DNA of 7,700 nucleotides. Origin: Verrucomicrobiota bacterium (GTDB taxonomy: Bacteria > Verrucomicrobiota > Verrucomicrobiia > Limisphaerales > JAGWYX01). This document shows, one piece after another, positions 1 through 6,369 of the stretch. A program made the translations under genes and the position numbers. Every line of letters begins with the position of its first letter. Position 1 is the stretch's first letter. A model generated the notes under the pieces. That model saw nothing but the letters and a program-made list of their open reading frames with translations. It did not search any database and was not told the origin of the DNA. The stretch spans positions 1-7,700 of the forward strand of contig JAGWYX010000150.1 of NCBI GenBank assembly GCA_018969165.1, given 5' to 3'.

Positions 1-43
1 TGGCGCTTTTTCAAAAATGGCAAAGCATTGAAGCGGCGCCACA

Positions 44-2152
44 CTACGGCTGGTGCAGCCGGTAGAACCGGGAGCCGGAGCCGCGGGGATCGGTCACCGT
101 AAACGCATTGCTGTTGGTCGTCACCAGGTTGTTCAACGCGGCCCAGCCGTTGGACGCTATCAGTTCTTCCTGCGCCTCGAGCTGGAAGTCGGCAAAGGCC
201 AGGGGCCAGGCGAGCGTCACGGCATCCGGTGTCAGCAACTGGATCGTCAGCGCCGGTCCGGCCGCCGTCGCCGTGAAAGCGACATTATCCAGGCCGCCGA
301 CGTCACCGCCCACGCGGTATTCACCGCGAATCCGCAAGTTGGACAGGGAACGCAGTACCGACAGGAACTCGTCGTGGGTCGGCGTGGGACCATCGAGGGT
401 GTCCTTCGTCCAACCGGCGGCCTCGGTCAGCGGGACCCGATACGAGGTCCAGTTGGTGCCCGGAGTGGGCGAGACGCCAAAGACGGGCGTAGTGTCATAG
501 ACCAGCGTCAGGCCGGCGCCGATGAGCACCACGTCGGCCGCGTCGTATTGGTTGTCGGTCTCGGATTGCTCCAGATCGAAGGTCAGGGTTCCGCCGTAGG
601 CCGCGGACTGGTCACCGAGATGCTTTTGCGGCGCTTCCCAATACCAGGTGTTCCCGTCGGGGTCGGACTGGCTGAGGTAACCGCCCGGATTGCCGCCGGT
701 GTCGTGATAGACCGGGGTGAAGGGGCCGCCGAGCACGTTGGTGTAGGGGCCAACGTCGGCCAGCGTCACCACCGTCCAGAATTCGTCGTCCTGGGTGAAC
801 GCGCTGGTCGCCAGCGGGGTGGACACGCTTTGGCGCAAGCGCAGCGGGAAGACGCCTTCTCCGCCCTGGTAACCGTCCACGGCGATGTGGTAAGTCACGC
901 TGGCGGACGCGCGAAAGCTGGCCGTGTCGCCCAGGGTCGAATCATCGCTGGCCACGGCGGTGAGATTGCTGAGCACGGGGCCGGTATAAACTGCCAGCAA
1001 CGTGTCGAACGTCGAGCCGAGCGTCGAAATACGGGTCGGCCCATTGGCCACCGGCGTCCAGCTCCACCAGACGGATTTGCCGCCCGATTTGCCGGCATGA
1101 TCGGGTTCCCCCGGTTCGCGGGTGGCGGCGATGTTGCTGCCGGTGAGCGTGGCCGAGGTCCCGCTCAAGGCGATCCGATTGGTGAAATCGTCGTTGACGG
1201 GGCAGGGGACAAACGCGAGGTTCAGCGTCACGATGCCGGTGGCGCCGTAATAACCGTCCACGGCGATGGCGTAGGGTGTGCCGGCGAGGGCATGGATGGT
1301 GAGGTTCTCGTTGGCCGTGCCGGTGTCGTCATTGGCGATGGTCGTCAGGTTGGTCAGGACCGCCCCGGTGTAGATGCCCAGCAACGTGTCAAAGTCGCTC
1401 CCGGCGGTCGTCACGTTGAGCTGCCCGGTGACCGGCGCCGTCCACGACCACCAGACTGACGAGCCGCCCGGATTATGGTGCACGGGTTCGCCCGGTTCGG
1501 CGGTGGCGGCTGCGTTAGCCTCCGTGAGGTGGATATTTGTGCCAGTCAGCGGCGTCCGGTTCGCAAAATCGTCGTTTACCGGCGAGGCGATGAAGGAGAG
1601 GTTCAGCACCGCCGCGCCCACTTGCCCGTCGTAACCGTCCACGGCGATGGCGTAGCGGACACCGGCGCGGGCGTGAAAGGTGATGCTCTCATTGCTCTGG
1701 CCTTGGTCCTGGCTGCCGATCGTGGTCAGGGCCGAAACCAGGGTTCCGGTATAGACGCCCAGCAACGTATCGAAGTTGCTGCCGGCCGTGGTGACGGTCA
1801 ACTGCCCGTCGGCCGTTGGCGTCCAGGACCACCAGAGGGAGTGACCGCCGCTGTTGCCGCCGTGATCCGGTTCCCCTGGTTCTTTGGTCGCCCCGGTGGT
1901 ATCGGCGGTGATCTGCGCGGGCAGCGAGGTCACCGCGGTGCGCTCGGCGAAATTGTCGTTCTCCAGCGCGAGTTTGCCTGCTGCCCCTCCGGCCGCTGAC
2001 ACGGTCGATAGACCCGTCAGTACCGGACCATTGACGCCGGCCACCGCTATTCCTAAAAGCCAACTCGCAAGCGAGCGCGGCAGCCGGGTCCGAAAACCAA
2101 ACGCGAGGCCGATGGAAATGGGGGGCCTCTTCTGGATAACGGACGTTTTCAT
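44..2152 (-). CDS. Secreted repeat protein with laminin-IV-like domain
   Basis: This 702-residue protein is probably exported and sits on or outside the cell; its exact function is unknown. The N-terminus has basic residues (K2, K8, R9, R21, R23, R26), then a hydrophobic stretch (about 31-49) and an Ala-rich stretch near 51-58, which reads as a long Sec signal peptide. Three tandem repeats follow (about 62-190, 191-317, 318-442). Each has NDDF or NDNF, an EPGEP segment, WWSWT, FDTLL.VYTG-type and AVDGY motifs, resembling the PPC-like beta-sandwich modules of planctomycete and verrucomicrobial surface proteins. Residues about 451-628 resemble the laminin B (domain IV) fold: they open with an FTQDDEFW segment and close with a GLDNVAF segment. 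The tail (630-702) has FQLEA, a late Trp and a terminal FYRL, a common C-terminal module in Verrucomicrobiota. No LPXTG or PEP-CTERM signal is seen. The ATG at 2152 is the first start in frame and gives the signal peptide; no Shine-Dalgarno is visible. It is divergent from the dehydratase gene. The reading frame is certain, the domain names fairly so, and the role (adhesion or glycan binding) is a guess. Confidence 0.88.
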   Translation of the reverse strand: MKTSVIQKRPPISIGLAFGFRTRLPRSLASWLLGIAVAGVNGPVLTGLSTVSAAGGAAGKLALENDNFAERTAVTSLPAQITADTTGATKEPGEPDHGGNSGGHSLWWSWTPTADGQLTVTTAGSNFDTLLGVYTGTLVSALTTIGSQDQGQSNESITFHARAGVRYAIAVDGYDGQVGAAVLNLSFIASPVNDDFANRTPLTGTNIHLTEANAAATAEPGEPVHHNPGGSSVWWSWTAPVTGQLNVTTAGSDFDTLLGIYTGAVLTNLTTIANDDTGTANENLTIHALAGTPYAIAVDGYYGATGIVTLNLAFVPCPVNDDFTNRIALSGTSATLTGSNIAATREPGEPDHAGKSGGKSVWWSWTPVANGPTRISTLGSTFDTLLAVYTGPVLSNLTAVASDDSTLGDTASFRASASVTYHIAVDGYQGGEGVFPLRLRQSVSTPLATSAFTQDDEFWTVVTLADVGPYTNVLGGPFTPVYHDTGGNPGGYLSQSDPDGNTWYWEAPQKHLGDQSAAYGGTLTFDLEQSETDNQYDAADVVLIGAGLTLVYDTTPVFGVSPTPGTNWTSYRVPLTEAAGWTKDTLDGPTPTHDEFLSVLRSLSNLRIRGEYRVGGDVGGLDNVAFTATAAGPALTIQLLTPDAVTLAWPLAFADFQLEAQEELIASNGWAALNNLVTTNSNAFTVTDPRGSGSRFYRLHQP
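827..1969 (-). repeat. Three tandem ~126-codon protein repeats
   Basis: Three in-frame repeats lie inside the surface-protein gene, at about 1583-1969, 1202-1582 and 827-1201 in coding order. Shared landmarks are NDDF/NDNF at the start, then EPGEP, WWSWT, GS.FDTLL, and AVDGY near the end. At the DNA level the motifs give repeated blocks, such as those encoding FDTLLG and IAVDGY. The third copy is the most diverged in its second half: it lacks the YAIAVDGY form (YHIAVDGY instead) and ends in FPLRLRQ rather than LNLSF or LNLAF. The pattern suggests tandem duplication followed by drift. Confidence 0.9.
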
Positions 2153-2400
2153 ACTGGGTCTTTTGCGCCGACGGCACTGGGTTCGTCTCCACTTTTATTG
2201 GCAATTATCGACCTTGACTTGGCGGGGTTCGCGGCGGGCCCCGCCGGTGGCCGGGGCCAACCGTCCTCGCGATTGGCTGCGGGTCGCGACGTGCGCCCCA
2301 ACGCGCGGCCCGGGCCGCCACGCCGCGAGCCCTCCGTGCGGTGGGAGTTCCCGCCAGATTCGGCTTTTGGTCGCCGGTCCACGGTGCTTCAATCGGCTCC
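2153..2400. promoter_or_regulatory. Divergent spacer with two GC palindromes
   Basis: This 248-bp spacer separates two divergently transcribed genes and must hold both promoters. Two perfect palindromes are visible. One is CGGCGGG/CCCGCCG with a one-base centre (2232-2246); the other is the 14-bp GCGGCCCGGGCCGC (2305-2318). An 8-bp palindrome GTCGCGAC lies at 2283-2290. The left end is more AT-rich; on the minus strand it offers a GATAAT box (2204-2209) about 52 bp before the surface-protein ATG, without a good -35 partner. On the plus strand TTGACT at 2214-2219 has no matching -10. No RNA gene or small ORF is convincing here. The promoter role follows from position; individual boxes are weak. 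Confidence 0.4.
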
Positions 2401-4371
2401 ATGCACCCGACTGACGAGCTTTGGGCGACGCCCTCGTCGCGCATCTTCGAGATTCAGACCAAGGCGGCCGGCCCGGTCGGCCGCCTGCCCGTGACCGAGG
2501 AGATGCTGCGCACGCGCCCGAGCGGGGATTTGTTCGGGTTGACGCAGAATGCGGGGATGGGTTGGACGCCGGCCGAGGTGGGGCGAAAGGCCTTTTTGAT
2601 CTTGAGCACCCAGGGCGGGCTGCGCGCGCCGGACGGCCAGCCGATTGCGCTCGGATACCACACGGGTCACTGGGAAATTGGTCTCCAGGTCCAGGCCGCG
2701 GCCGAGGAGTTGCGCCGGCTGGGCGCCCTGCCTTTTGCCGGATTCTGTTCCGACCCGTGCGATGGTCGCACGCAAGGGACGCCCGGCATGTTCGACAGTC
2801 TGCCGTATCGCAATGACGCCGCGCAGGTCTTCCGGCGCCTGATACGTTCGCTGCCGACGCGCGCGGGGGTGATGGGCGTGGCGACTTGCGACAAGGGGTT
2901 GCCGGCGATGATGATGGCGCTGGCGGCCATGCGCGACCTGCCCGCTGTCCTGGTTCCGGGTGGGGTGACGTTACCGCCCGCGGAAGGGGAAGACGCCGGC
3001 GCAATCCAAACCATTGGCGTGCGCTTCACGCATGGCCTGCTCTCGTTGGATGAGGCGGCGGAGTTGGGGTGTCGCGCCTGCGCCAGCCCCGGTGGCGGCT
3101 GCCAGTTTCTCGGGACGGCCGCCACCGCCCAGGTGGTTGGCGAGGCGCTCGGGCTGGCCCTGCCGCATGCGGCCCTGGCTCCCTCGGGTCAGCCGGTCTG
3201 GCTTGATGTCGCCCTGCGCTCGGCCCGTGCGCTGACCCGGCTCGAAGCCCGTGGACTGGCTCTCCGTGACGTGCTGACCGACGCCAGCATTCGCAACGCC
3301 ATGACGGTGCATGCCGCCTTCGGCGGATCGACCAACCTGCTCTTGCACGTGCCCGCAATCGCCCACGCCGCCGGTTTGCGCCGACCGACCGTCGAAGACT
3401 GGATCGCGGTGAATCGCCGCGTGCCGCGGTTGGTCTCGGTGTTGCCCAATGGACCCGTCCACCATCCGACGGTGCGCGTCTTTCTGGCCGGGGGCGTGCC
3501 TGAAGTCATGTTGCACTTGCGCCGGCTCGGGTTGCTGGAGACCGACGCCCTCACCGTTACGGGCCAGACCGTGGGCGCGATCCTCGAGGTCTGGGAAAAA
3601 TCCGAGCGCCGCGCCCGCTTCCGCGCTCTGCTCCTGGAGCACGACGGGGTGCTGCCGGACGACGTGATCCTCCCGCCCGAGCGTGCGCGCGAGTGCGGTC
3701 TGACCAGCACGGTCACCTTTCCACGGGGCAACCTGGCGCCCGAAGGTTCGGTCATCAAGAGCACCGCCCTGGACCCCGCGCTGCTCGAGGCCGACGGTGT
3801 GTACCGCAAAACCGGGCCGGCCCGCGTCTTTGTCCGGGAACACACCGCCATGACGGCGCTGCGGCAAGGACACATCCGGGCTGGCGACATCATGGTGCTG
3901 GCCGGCTGCGGCCCGCTGGGCACCGGCATGGAGGAGACTTACCAACTGACTTCGGCCTTGAAACACCTGCCCTTCGGCAAACACGTGGCGCTCATTACCG
4001 ACGCGCGGTTCTCCGGCGTTTCCACCGGGGCCTGCATCGGCCACGTCGGCCCCGAGGCCTTGGCCGGCGGGCCGATCGGCAAGGTCCGCGACGGCGACCT
4101 GATTCAGATCGTGATCGACCGCCAGGCGCTCGAGGGCAGCCTCGACCTGGTGGGTGACAACCAGCGGCGCTTTTCGCCCGCGGAAGGGGCCCAGGTGCTG
4201 GCCGGGCGCCGCCCGCATCCGGACCTGGCGCCGGATCCGGGATTGCCGGGTGATACGCGCCTCTGGGCGGCGCTGCAACAGGTCGGCGGCGGCACCTGGG
4301 GCGGCTGCGTTTACGACGTGGACCGGATTGTGGAATTGCTCGCCGCCGGGGCTGGTCAGAGCGTGGTTTGA
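2401..4371 (+). CDS. yjhG: D-xylonate dehydratase, YjhG/YagF type
   Basis: This is a member of the IlvD/Edd dehydratase family and matches the YjhG/YagF branch along its whole length (656 residues here, about 655 in E. coli as I remember it). The family removes water from D-xylonate to give 2-dehydro-3-deoxy-D-pentonate, a cytosolic step of non-phosphorylative xylose breakdown. Diagnostic blocks are RPSGDLFG.T.NAGMGW near the N-terminus, DPCDGRTQG (Cys120), CDKGLPA (Cys163, Lys165), ACASPGGGCQFLGTA (Cys227, Cys234), NAMTVHAAFGGSTNLLLH, and DARFSGVSTG followed by CIGHVGPEALAGG. By family analogy Cys120, Cys163 and Cys234 would hold the Fe-S cluster, Lys165 would be the carbamylated metal ligand, and Ser538 the catalytic serine. 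I chose the ATG at 2401 because it gives the same N-terminal length as YjhG; an in-frame GTG at 2341 would add 20 unmatched residues. No clear Shine-Dalgarno precedes either start. No aldolase, dehydrogenase or sugar-acid transporter lies beside it. The family call is strong; specificity for xylonate over a related aldonate is inferred. Confidence 0.94.
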   Translation: MHPTDELWATPSSRIFEIQTKAAGPVGRLPVTEEMLRTRPSGDLFGLTQNAGMGWTPAEVGRKAFLILSTQGGLRAPDGQPIALGYHTGHWEIGLQVQAAAEELRRLGALPFAGFCSDPCDGRTQGTPGMFDSLPYRNDAAQVFRRLIRSLPTRAGVMGVATCDKGLPAMMMALAAMRDLPAVLVPGGVTLPPAEGEDAGAIQTIGVRFTHGLLSLDEAAELGCRACASPGGGCQFLGTAATAQVVGEALGLALPHAALAPSGQPVWLDVALRSARALTRLEARGLALRDVLTDASIRNAMTVHAAFGGSTNLLLHVPAIAHAAGLRRPTVEDWIAVNRRVPRLVSVLPNGPVHHPTVRVFLAGGVPEVMLHLRRLGLLETDALTVTGQTVGAILEVWEKSERRARFRALLLEHDGVLPDDVILPPERARECGLTSTVTFPRGNLAPEGSVIKSTALDPALLEADGVYRKTGPARVFVREHTAMTALRQGHIRAGDIMVLAGCGPLGTGMEETYQLTSALKHLPFGKHVALITDARFSGVSTGACIGHVGPEALAGGPIGKVRDGDLIQIVIDRQALEGSLDLVGDNQRRFSPAEGAQVLAGRRPHPDLAPDPGLPGDTRLWAALQQVGGGTWGGCVYDVDRIVELLAAGAGQSVV

Positions 4372-4381
4372 GAATCCGCCG

Positions 4382-4395
4382 CCGCGCCACCGCGG
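4382..4395. terminator. Possible bidirectional terminator hairpin
   Basis: The two converging genes leave only 26 bp between their stop codons. That gap holds CCGCG-CCAC-CGCGG, a perfect 5-bp GC stem with a 4-base loop. The position suits a terminator shared by both strands. There is no T-tract on either side and the stem is short, so it is not a canonical intrinsic terminator and may be chance in GC-rich sequence. Confidence 0.28.
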
Positions 4396-4397
4396 GC

Positions 4398-5150
4398 TTA
4401 CTGTCCGGCGATGGCGGAGGTGTTGGTCCGCCAGTCATCCATGACGAACCAGAGATTGATCGGCGAGAGGGAGCGGCCAAACTTCAGGTATTGCACGCTG
4501 CCGTCGGCCATCGCGTAATCGGAGCCGCCGCCATTGGAGGTTTTGACCCCGGCGACGTGCTTGTTTTGGTCGATTTGCTGCATGTCGTCGGCTTGGAGCC
4601 AGTCCATGAAGAAATGGCCCGAGTCGTGGAGTTTTTCGCCGAACAGGACGGTGTCGCTGGGGAAATGCACGGCGCTCTCCGGCACCGGACCCACCGGCTG
4701 GAGGTTGAAATAGGCGTTGAGGGCGTCGGCGCTTTGGGCCCGATAAAAATCATTCCAACCGTTGATGATGTAACTGCGCGGCGCGGCGTCGGCCGGTTGG
4801 TTGGTGTCGGTCCCGAAGGTCGCCGGCGGGGGGGTCTTGGGGTCGCTGGGACAGACCAGGATGCGCAGGTCCCGATACCCGTCGAGCAGCAGCATGGGCC
4901 AGCGCGGCACGCTGCGCGGGGTGTAATCCCCGTTGTGGTCGTCGGCATACATCACGAGCGAAAGACCCAATTGCCGGATGTTGTTGACGCAGGCGATCCG
5001 GCGGGCGGTGTCCTTGGCGCGCGCCAGGGCCGGCAGGAGCATCCCGGCCAGGATGGCGATGATCGCGATCACCACCAGCAGCTCGATCAAGGTGAAGGCC
5101 CGGGGTTGCAGGCGCGACCGATTCTCCTCAGAAACAGTTGAATCCAGCAT
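4398..5150 (-). CDS. Prepilin-like protein, type II/IV pseudopilin N-terminus
   Basis: This 250-residue protein has a class III (prepilin) signal. A charged 18-residue leader ends in Arg-Ala, then comes FTLIELLVVIAIIAILAG with Glu23 at position +5, and a single membrane helix at about 21-43. A prepilin peptidase would cut after Ala18; most prepilins have Gly there, but Ala is tolerated. After the helix comes LLPALARAKDTARRIAC.NN, then RQLGLSLVMYADDHNGDY, the standard start of the large verrucomicrobial/planctomycete family of prepilin-like (DUF1559-related) proteins. The C-terminal part has HVAGVKTSNGGGSDYAMADGSV, a loose form of the H...DG motif of that family. The globular part (44-250) would lie outside the inner membrane. 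Such genes occur in many copies per genome and their roles are mostly unknown, so this is probably not the major pilin. It has no pilus genes beside it, its stop is 26 bp from the dehydratase stop on the opposite strand, and it starts at ATG 5150 without a clear Shine-Dalgarno. Confidence 0.93.
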   Translation of the reverse strand: MLDSTVSEENRSRLQPRAFTLIELLVVIAIIAILAGMLLPALARAKDTARRIACVNNIRQLGLSLVMYADDHNGDYTPRSVPRWPMLLLDGYRDLRILVCPSDPKTPPPATFGTDTNQPADAAPRSYIINGWNDFYRAQSADALNAYFNLQPVGPVPESAVHFPSDTVLFGEKLHDSGHFFMDWLQADDMQQIDQNKHVAGVKTSNGGGSDYAMADGSVQYLKFGRSLSPINLWFVMDDWRTNTSAIAGQ

Positions 5151-5160
5151 AAGTTGGTCA

Positions 5161-5197
5161 GACGATTACGGGATCGTCCTGGTTACGATTCATTATC
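5161..5197 (-). promoter_or_regulatory. Leader hairpin and -10-like box before prepilin gene
   Basis: GACGAT (5161-5166) and ATCGTC (5173-5178) form a perfect 6-bp inverted repeat with a TACGGG loop, ending 10 bp before the prepilin ATG. It would occupy or adjoin the ribosome-binding region of the mRNA. Upstream, GATAAT (minus strand, 5192-5197) matches five of six positions of a sigma-70 -10 box, but no convincing -35 lies 16-18 bp beyond it. A promoter somewhere here is required by gene order; these exact elements are tentative. Confidence 0.27.
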
Positions 5198-5210
5198 CCT
5201 GGGCGGTGCG

Positions 5211-5380
5211 CCTCAGACCTCGAGTCCGCTTCGCCATGCAGCTTCGGTGCTTCTTATTTCACGCCAGTCTTCTCCGCGCGCCTCGCTCAGAATGTCCTTG
5301 AGGCGATAGCCACAGACCGGGAAACAAGCACCGGGACTTGACTTGATTTCAGCGAGTTTCGCGATTCAAGGACTCTCGCG
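5211..5380 (-). repeat. Diverged intergenic repeat, copy A
   Basis: This stretch fills most of the 256-bp spacer between the OppF-like gene and the prepilin gene. It aligns without any gap to 7372-7541 at a constant offset of 2161 bp, with about 96 of 170 positions identical by hand count. The best-kept blocks are CAGACCT (5214-5220), GCGCGCCTCGCT (5276-5287), GTCC.TGAGG (5294-5303) and TCAAGGACTCT (5366-5376). Two weaker stretches (5251-5270 and 5311-5330) show little identity. The outer block lies in CGCGA/TCGCG (5360-5364 and 5376-5380), a small inverted repeat not kept in copy B. Strand is given relative to the neighbouring genes. It carries no transposase and no terminal inverted repeats, so the element type is unknown. 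Confidence 0.72.
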
Positions 5381-5406
5381 TTGGACTGGATCGGGCTCGG
5401 AAAAAT

Positions 5407-6369
5407 TCACGCCAGGTGGCAGGCGGCCCAGTGCCCCGGTGACACCTCGCGCAGCAACGGGACCTCGACGCGGCAGCGGGCCTCGGCGACCGGGCAGCGC
5501 GGATGAAAGGGACACCCCGAGGGCGGGTCAATCGGCGAAGGGACATCCCCGGGCAGCACGATGCGCCGCCGCTTGGAGGCTGGATCGACGACCGGCACCG
5601 CGGAGATCAGCGCCTGGGTGTAGGGATGTTTCGGGGCGTGAATGATGCCCCGGGCGTCGGCGGTCTCGACGAGTTTACCAAGGTACATCACCAGCACTCT
5701 CCGGCTGATGTGCTCGACCACGGCCAGGTCGTGCGCAATGAACAGGTAGGCGATCCCGCGCTGTTCCTGCAGGTCTTGCAGCAGGTTGATGATTTGGGCC
5801 TGCACCGACACGTCCAGGGCGCTGACCGGCTCGTCGCACACGATCAACCGTGGCTCGACCGCCAGGGCCCGGGCGATGCCAATCCGCTGGCGCTGGCCGC
5901 CGCTGAACTCGTGCGGATACCGCTGCGCGTGCCCCGGGTCCAGTCCCACCGCCCGCAGCAACTCGGCGACCCGTTGCTGCCGTGCCGGCGCCCCATCGAC
6001 CAGCCGGTGAATGTCCAGCGCCTCCGCGATGATCTGTCCCACCGTCATCCGTGGGTTCAGCGAGCCGTACGGATCCTGAAAAACCATCTGGAACTTGCGC
6101 CGCCGCGACCGCAGCGCGGACCCCCGCAATTGCGTGAGGTCTTCCCCTTCAAACAGCACCCGGCCGGCGGTTGGTTCCACCAGCCGAATAATGGCGCGGC
6201 CCAGCGTCGTCTTGCCGCAACCGCTCTCGCCGACCAGGCCCACGGTCTCGGCCACTCCCACGCTGAGCGTCACCTCGTCCACGGCCTTGACGTGGGCGTG
6301 CACTCGGCTGAACACGCCCTGTTTTACCGGAAAATGGACTTTCAGGTTTTTGACTTCGAGCAGGCTCAT
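5407..6369 (-). CDS. oppF: Opp/Dpp ABC importer ATPase, OppF/DppF type
   Basis: This 320-residue cytoplasmic ATPase pairs with the OppD-like subunit to power a peptide-type ABC importer at the inner membrane. Visible motifs are Walker A GESGCGKT (47-54), Q-loop Gln98 in FQDPYGSLNPR, signature FSGGQ (155-159), Walker B LIVCDE (175-180), D-loop SALD, and H-loop His213. The C-terminal oligopeptide-transporter domain begins near HPYTQAL (248-254) and holds four cysteines (286, 292, 299, 317) around CPFHPRC. In some Opp/Dpp ATPases these bind a 4Fe-4S cluster. The start is the ATG at 6369: it overlaps the stop of oppD as ATGA and has an AGGAGG 7 bp upstream. A longer in-frame start at 6492 would add Arg/Gly-rich sequence lying antiparallel to nothing useful and inside the oppD coding region. 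YPHEFSGGQRQRIGIARAL and the LNPRMTVGQII block are typical of the F subunit. Substrate cannot be told from the ATPase; peptides are most likely, but nickel or oligosaccharide systems look alike. Confidence 0.95.
   Translation of the reverse strand: MSLLEVKNLKVHFPVKQGVFSRVHAHVKAVDEVTLSVGVAETVGLVGESGCGKTTLGRAIIRLVEPTAGRVLFEGEDLTQLRGSALRSRRRKFQMVFQDPYGSLNPRMTVGQIIAEALDIHRLVDGAPARQQRVAELLRAVGLDPGHAQRYPHEFSGGQRQRIGIARALAVEPRLIVCDEPVSALDVSVQAQIINLLQDLQEQRGIAYLFIAHDLAVVEHISRRVLVMYLGKLVETADARGIIHAPKHPYTQALISAVPVVDPASKRRRIVLPGDVPSPIDPPSGCPFHPRCPVAEARCRVEVPLLREVSPGHWAACHLA

Noticed and set aside
1..41. TGGCGC...GCGCCA inverted repeat with TTTTTCAAAAA inside, downstream of the surface-protein gene
   Set aside because: The arms are only 6 bp with a 29-base loop, and the T-run does not follow a stable stem, so I would not call a terminator. 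The window edge also hides what follows.
53..1459. 468-codon open frame on the plus strand
   Set aside because: It lies antisense to the repeat protein, has Arg/Gly/Val-rich low-complexity sequence and no family features. Long antisense frames are common in GC-rich genes.
2214..2242. TTGACT as a plus-strand -35 box for the dehydratase
   Set aside because: The sequence 16-18 bp downstream is GC only, with no -10-like hexamer.
2341..2400. N-terminal extension of the dehydratase from a GTG
   Set aside because: The extra 20 residues have no counterpart in YjhG, no ribosome-binding site precedes the GTG, and ATG 2401 gives the family length.
2971..4278. 435-codon open frame on the minus strand
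   Set aside because: It is antisense to the dehydratase, whose motifs run unbroken through the whole span; the product looks like composition-driven shadow sequence.
4368..5141. 257-codon open frame on the plus strand
   Set aside because: It is the antisense shadow of the prepilin-like gene, which has a clear prepilin signal and family motifs.
5401..5420. Terminator right after oppF (CGCC/GGCG stem followed by ATTTTT)
   Set aside because: The stem is only 4 bp and lies within the last codons; the T-run of five follows the stop codon but the hairpin would be unstable.
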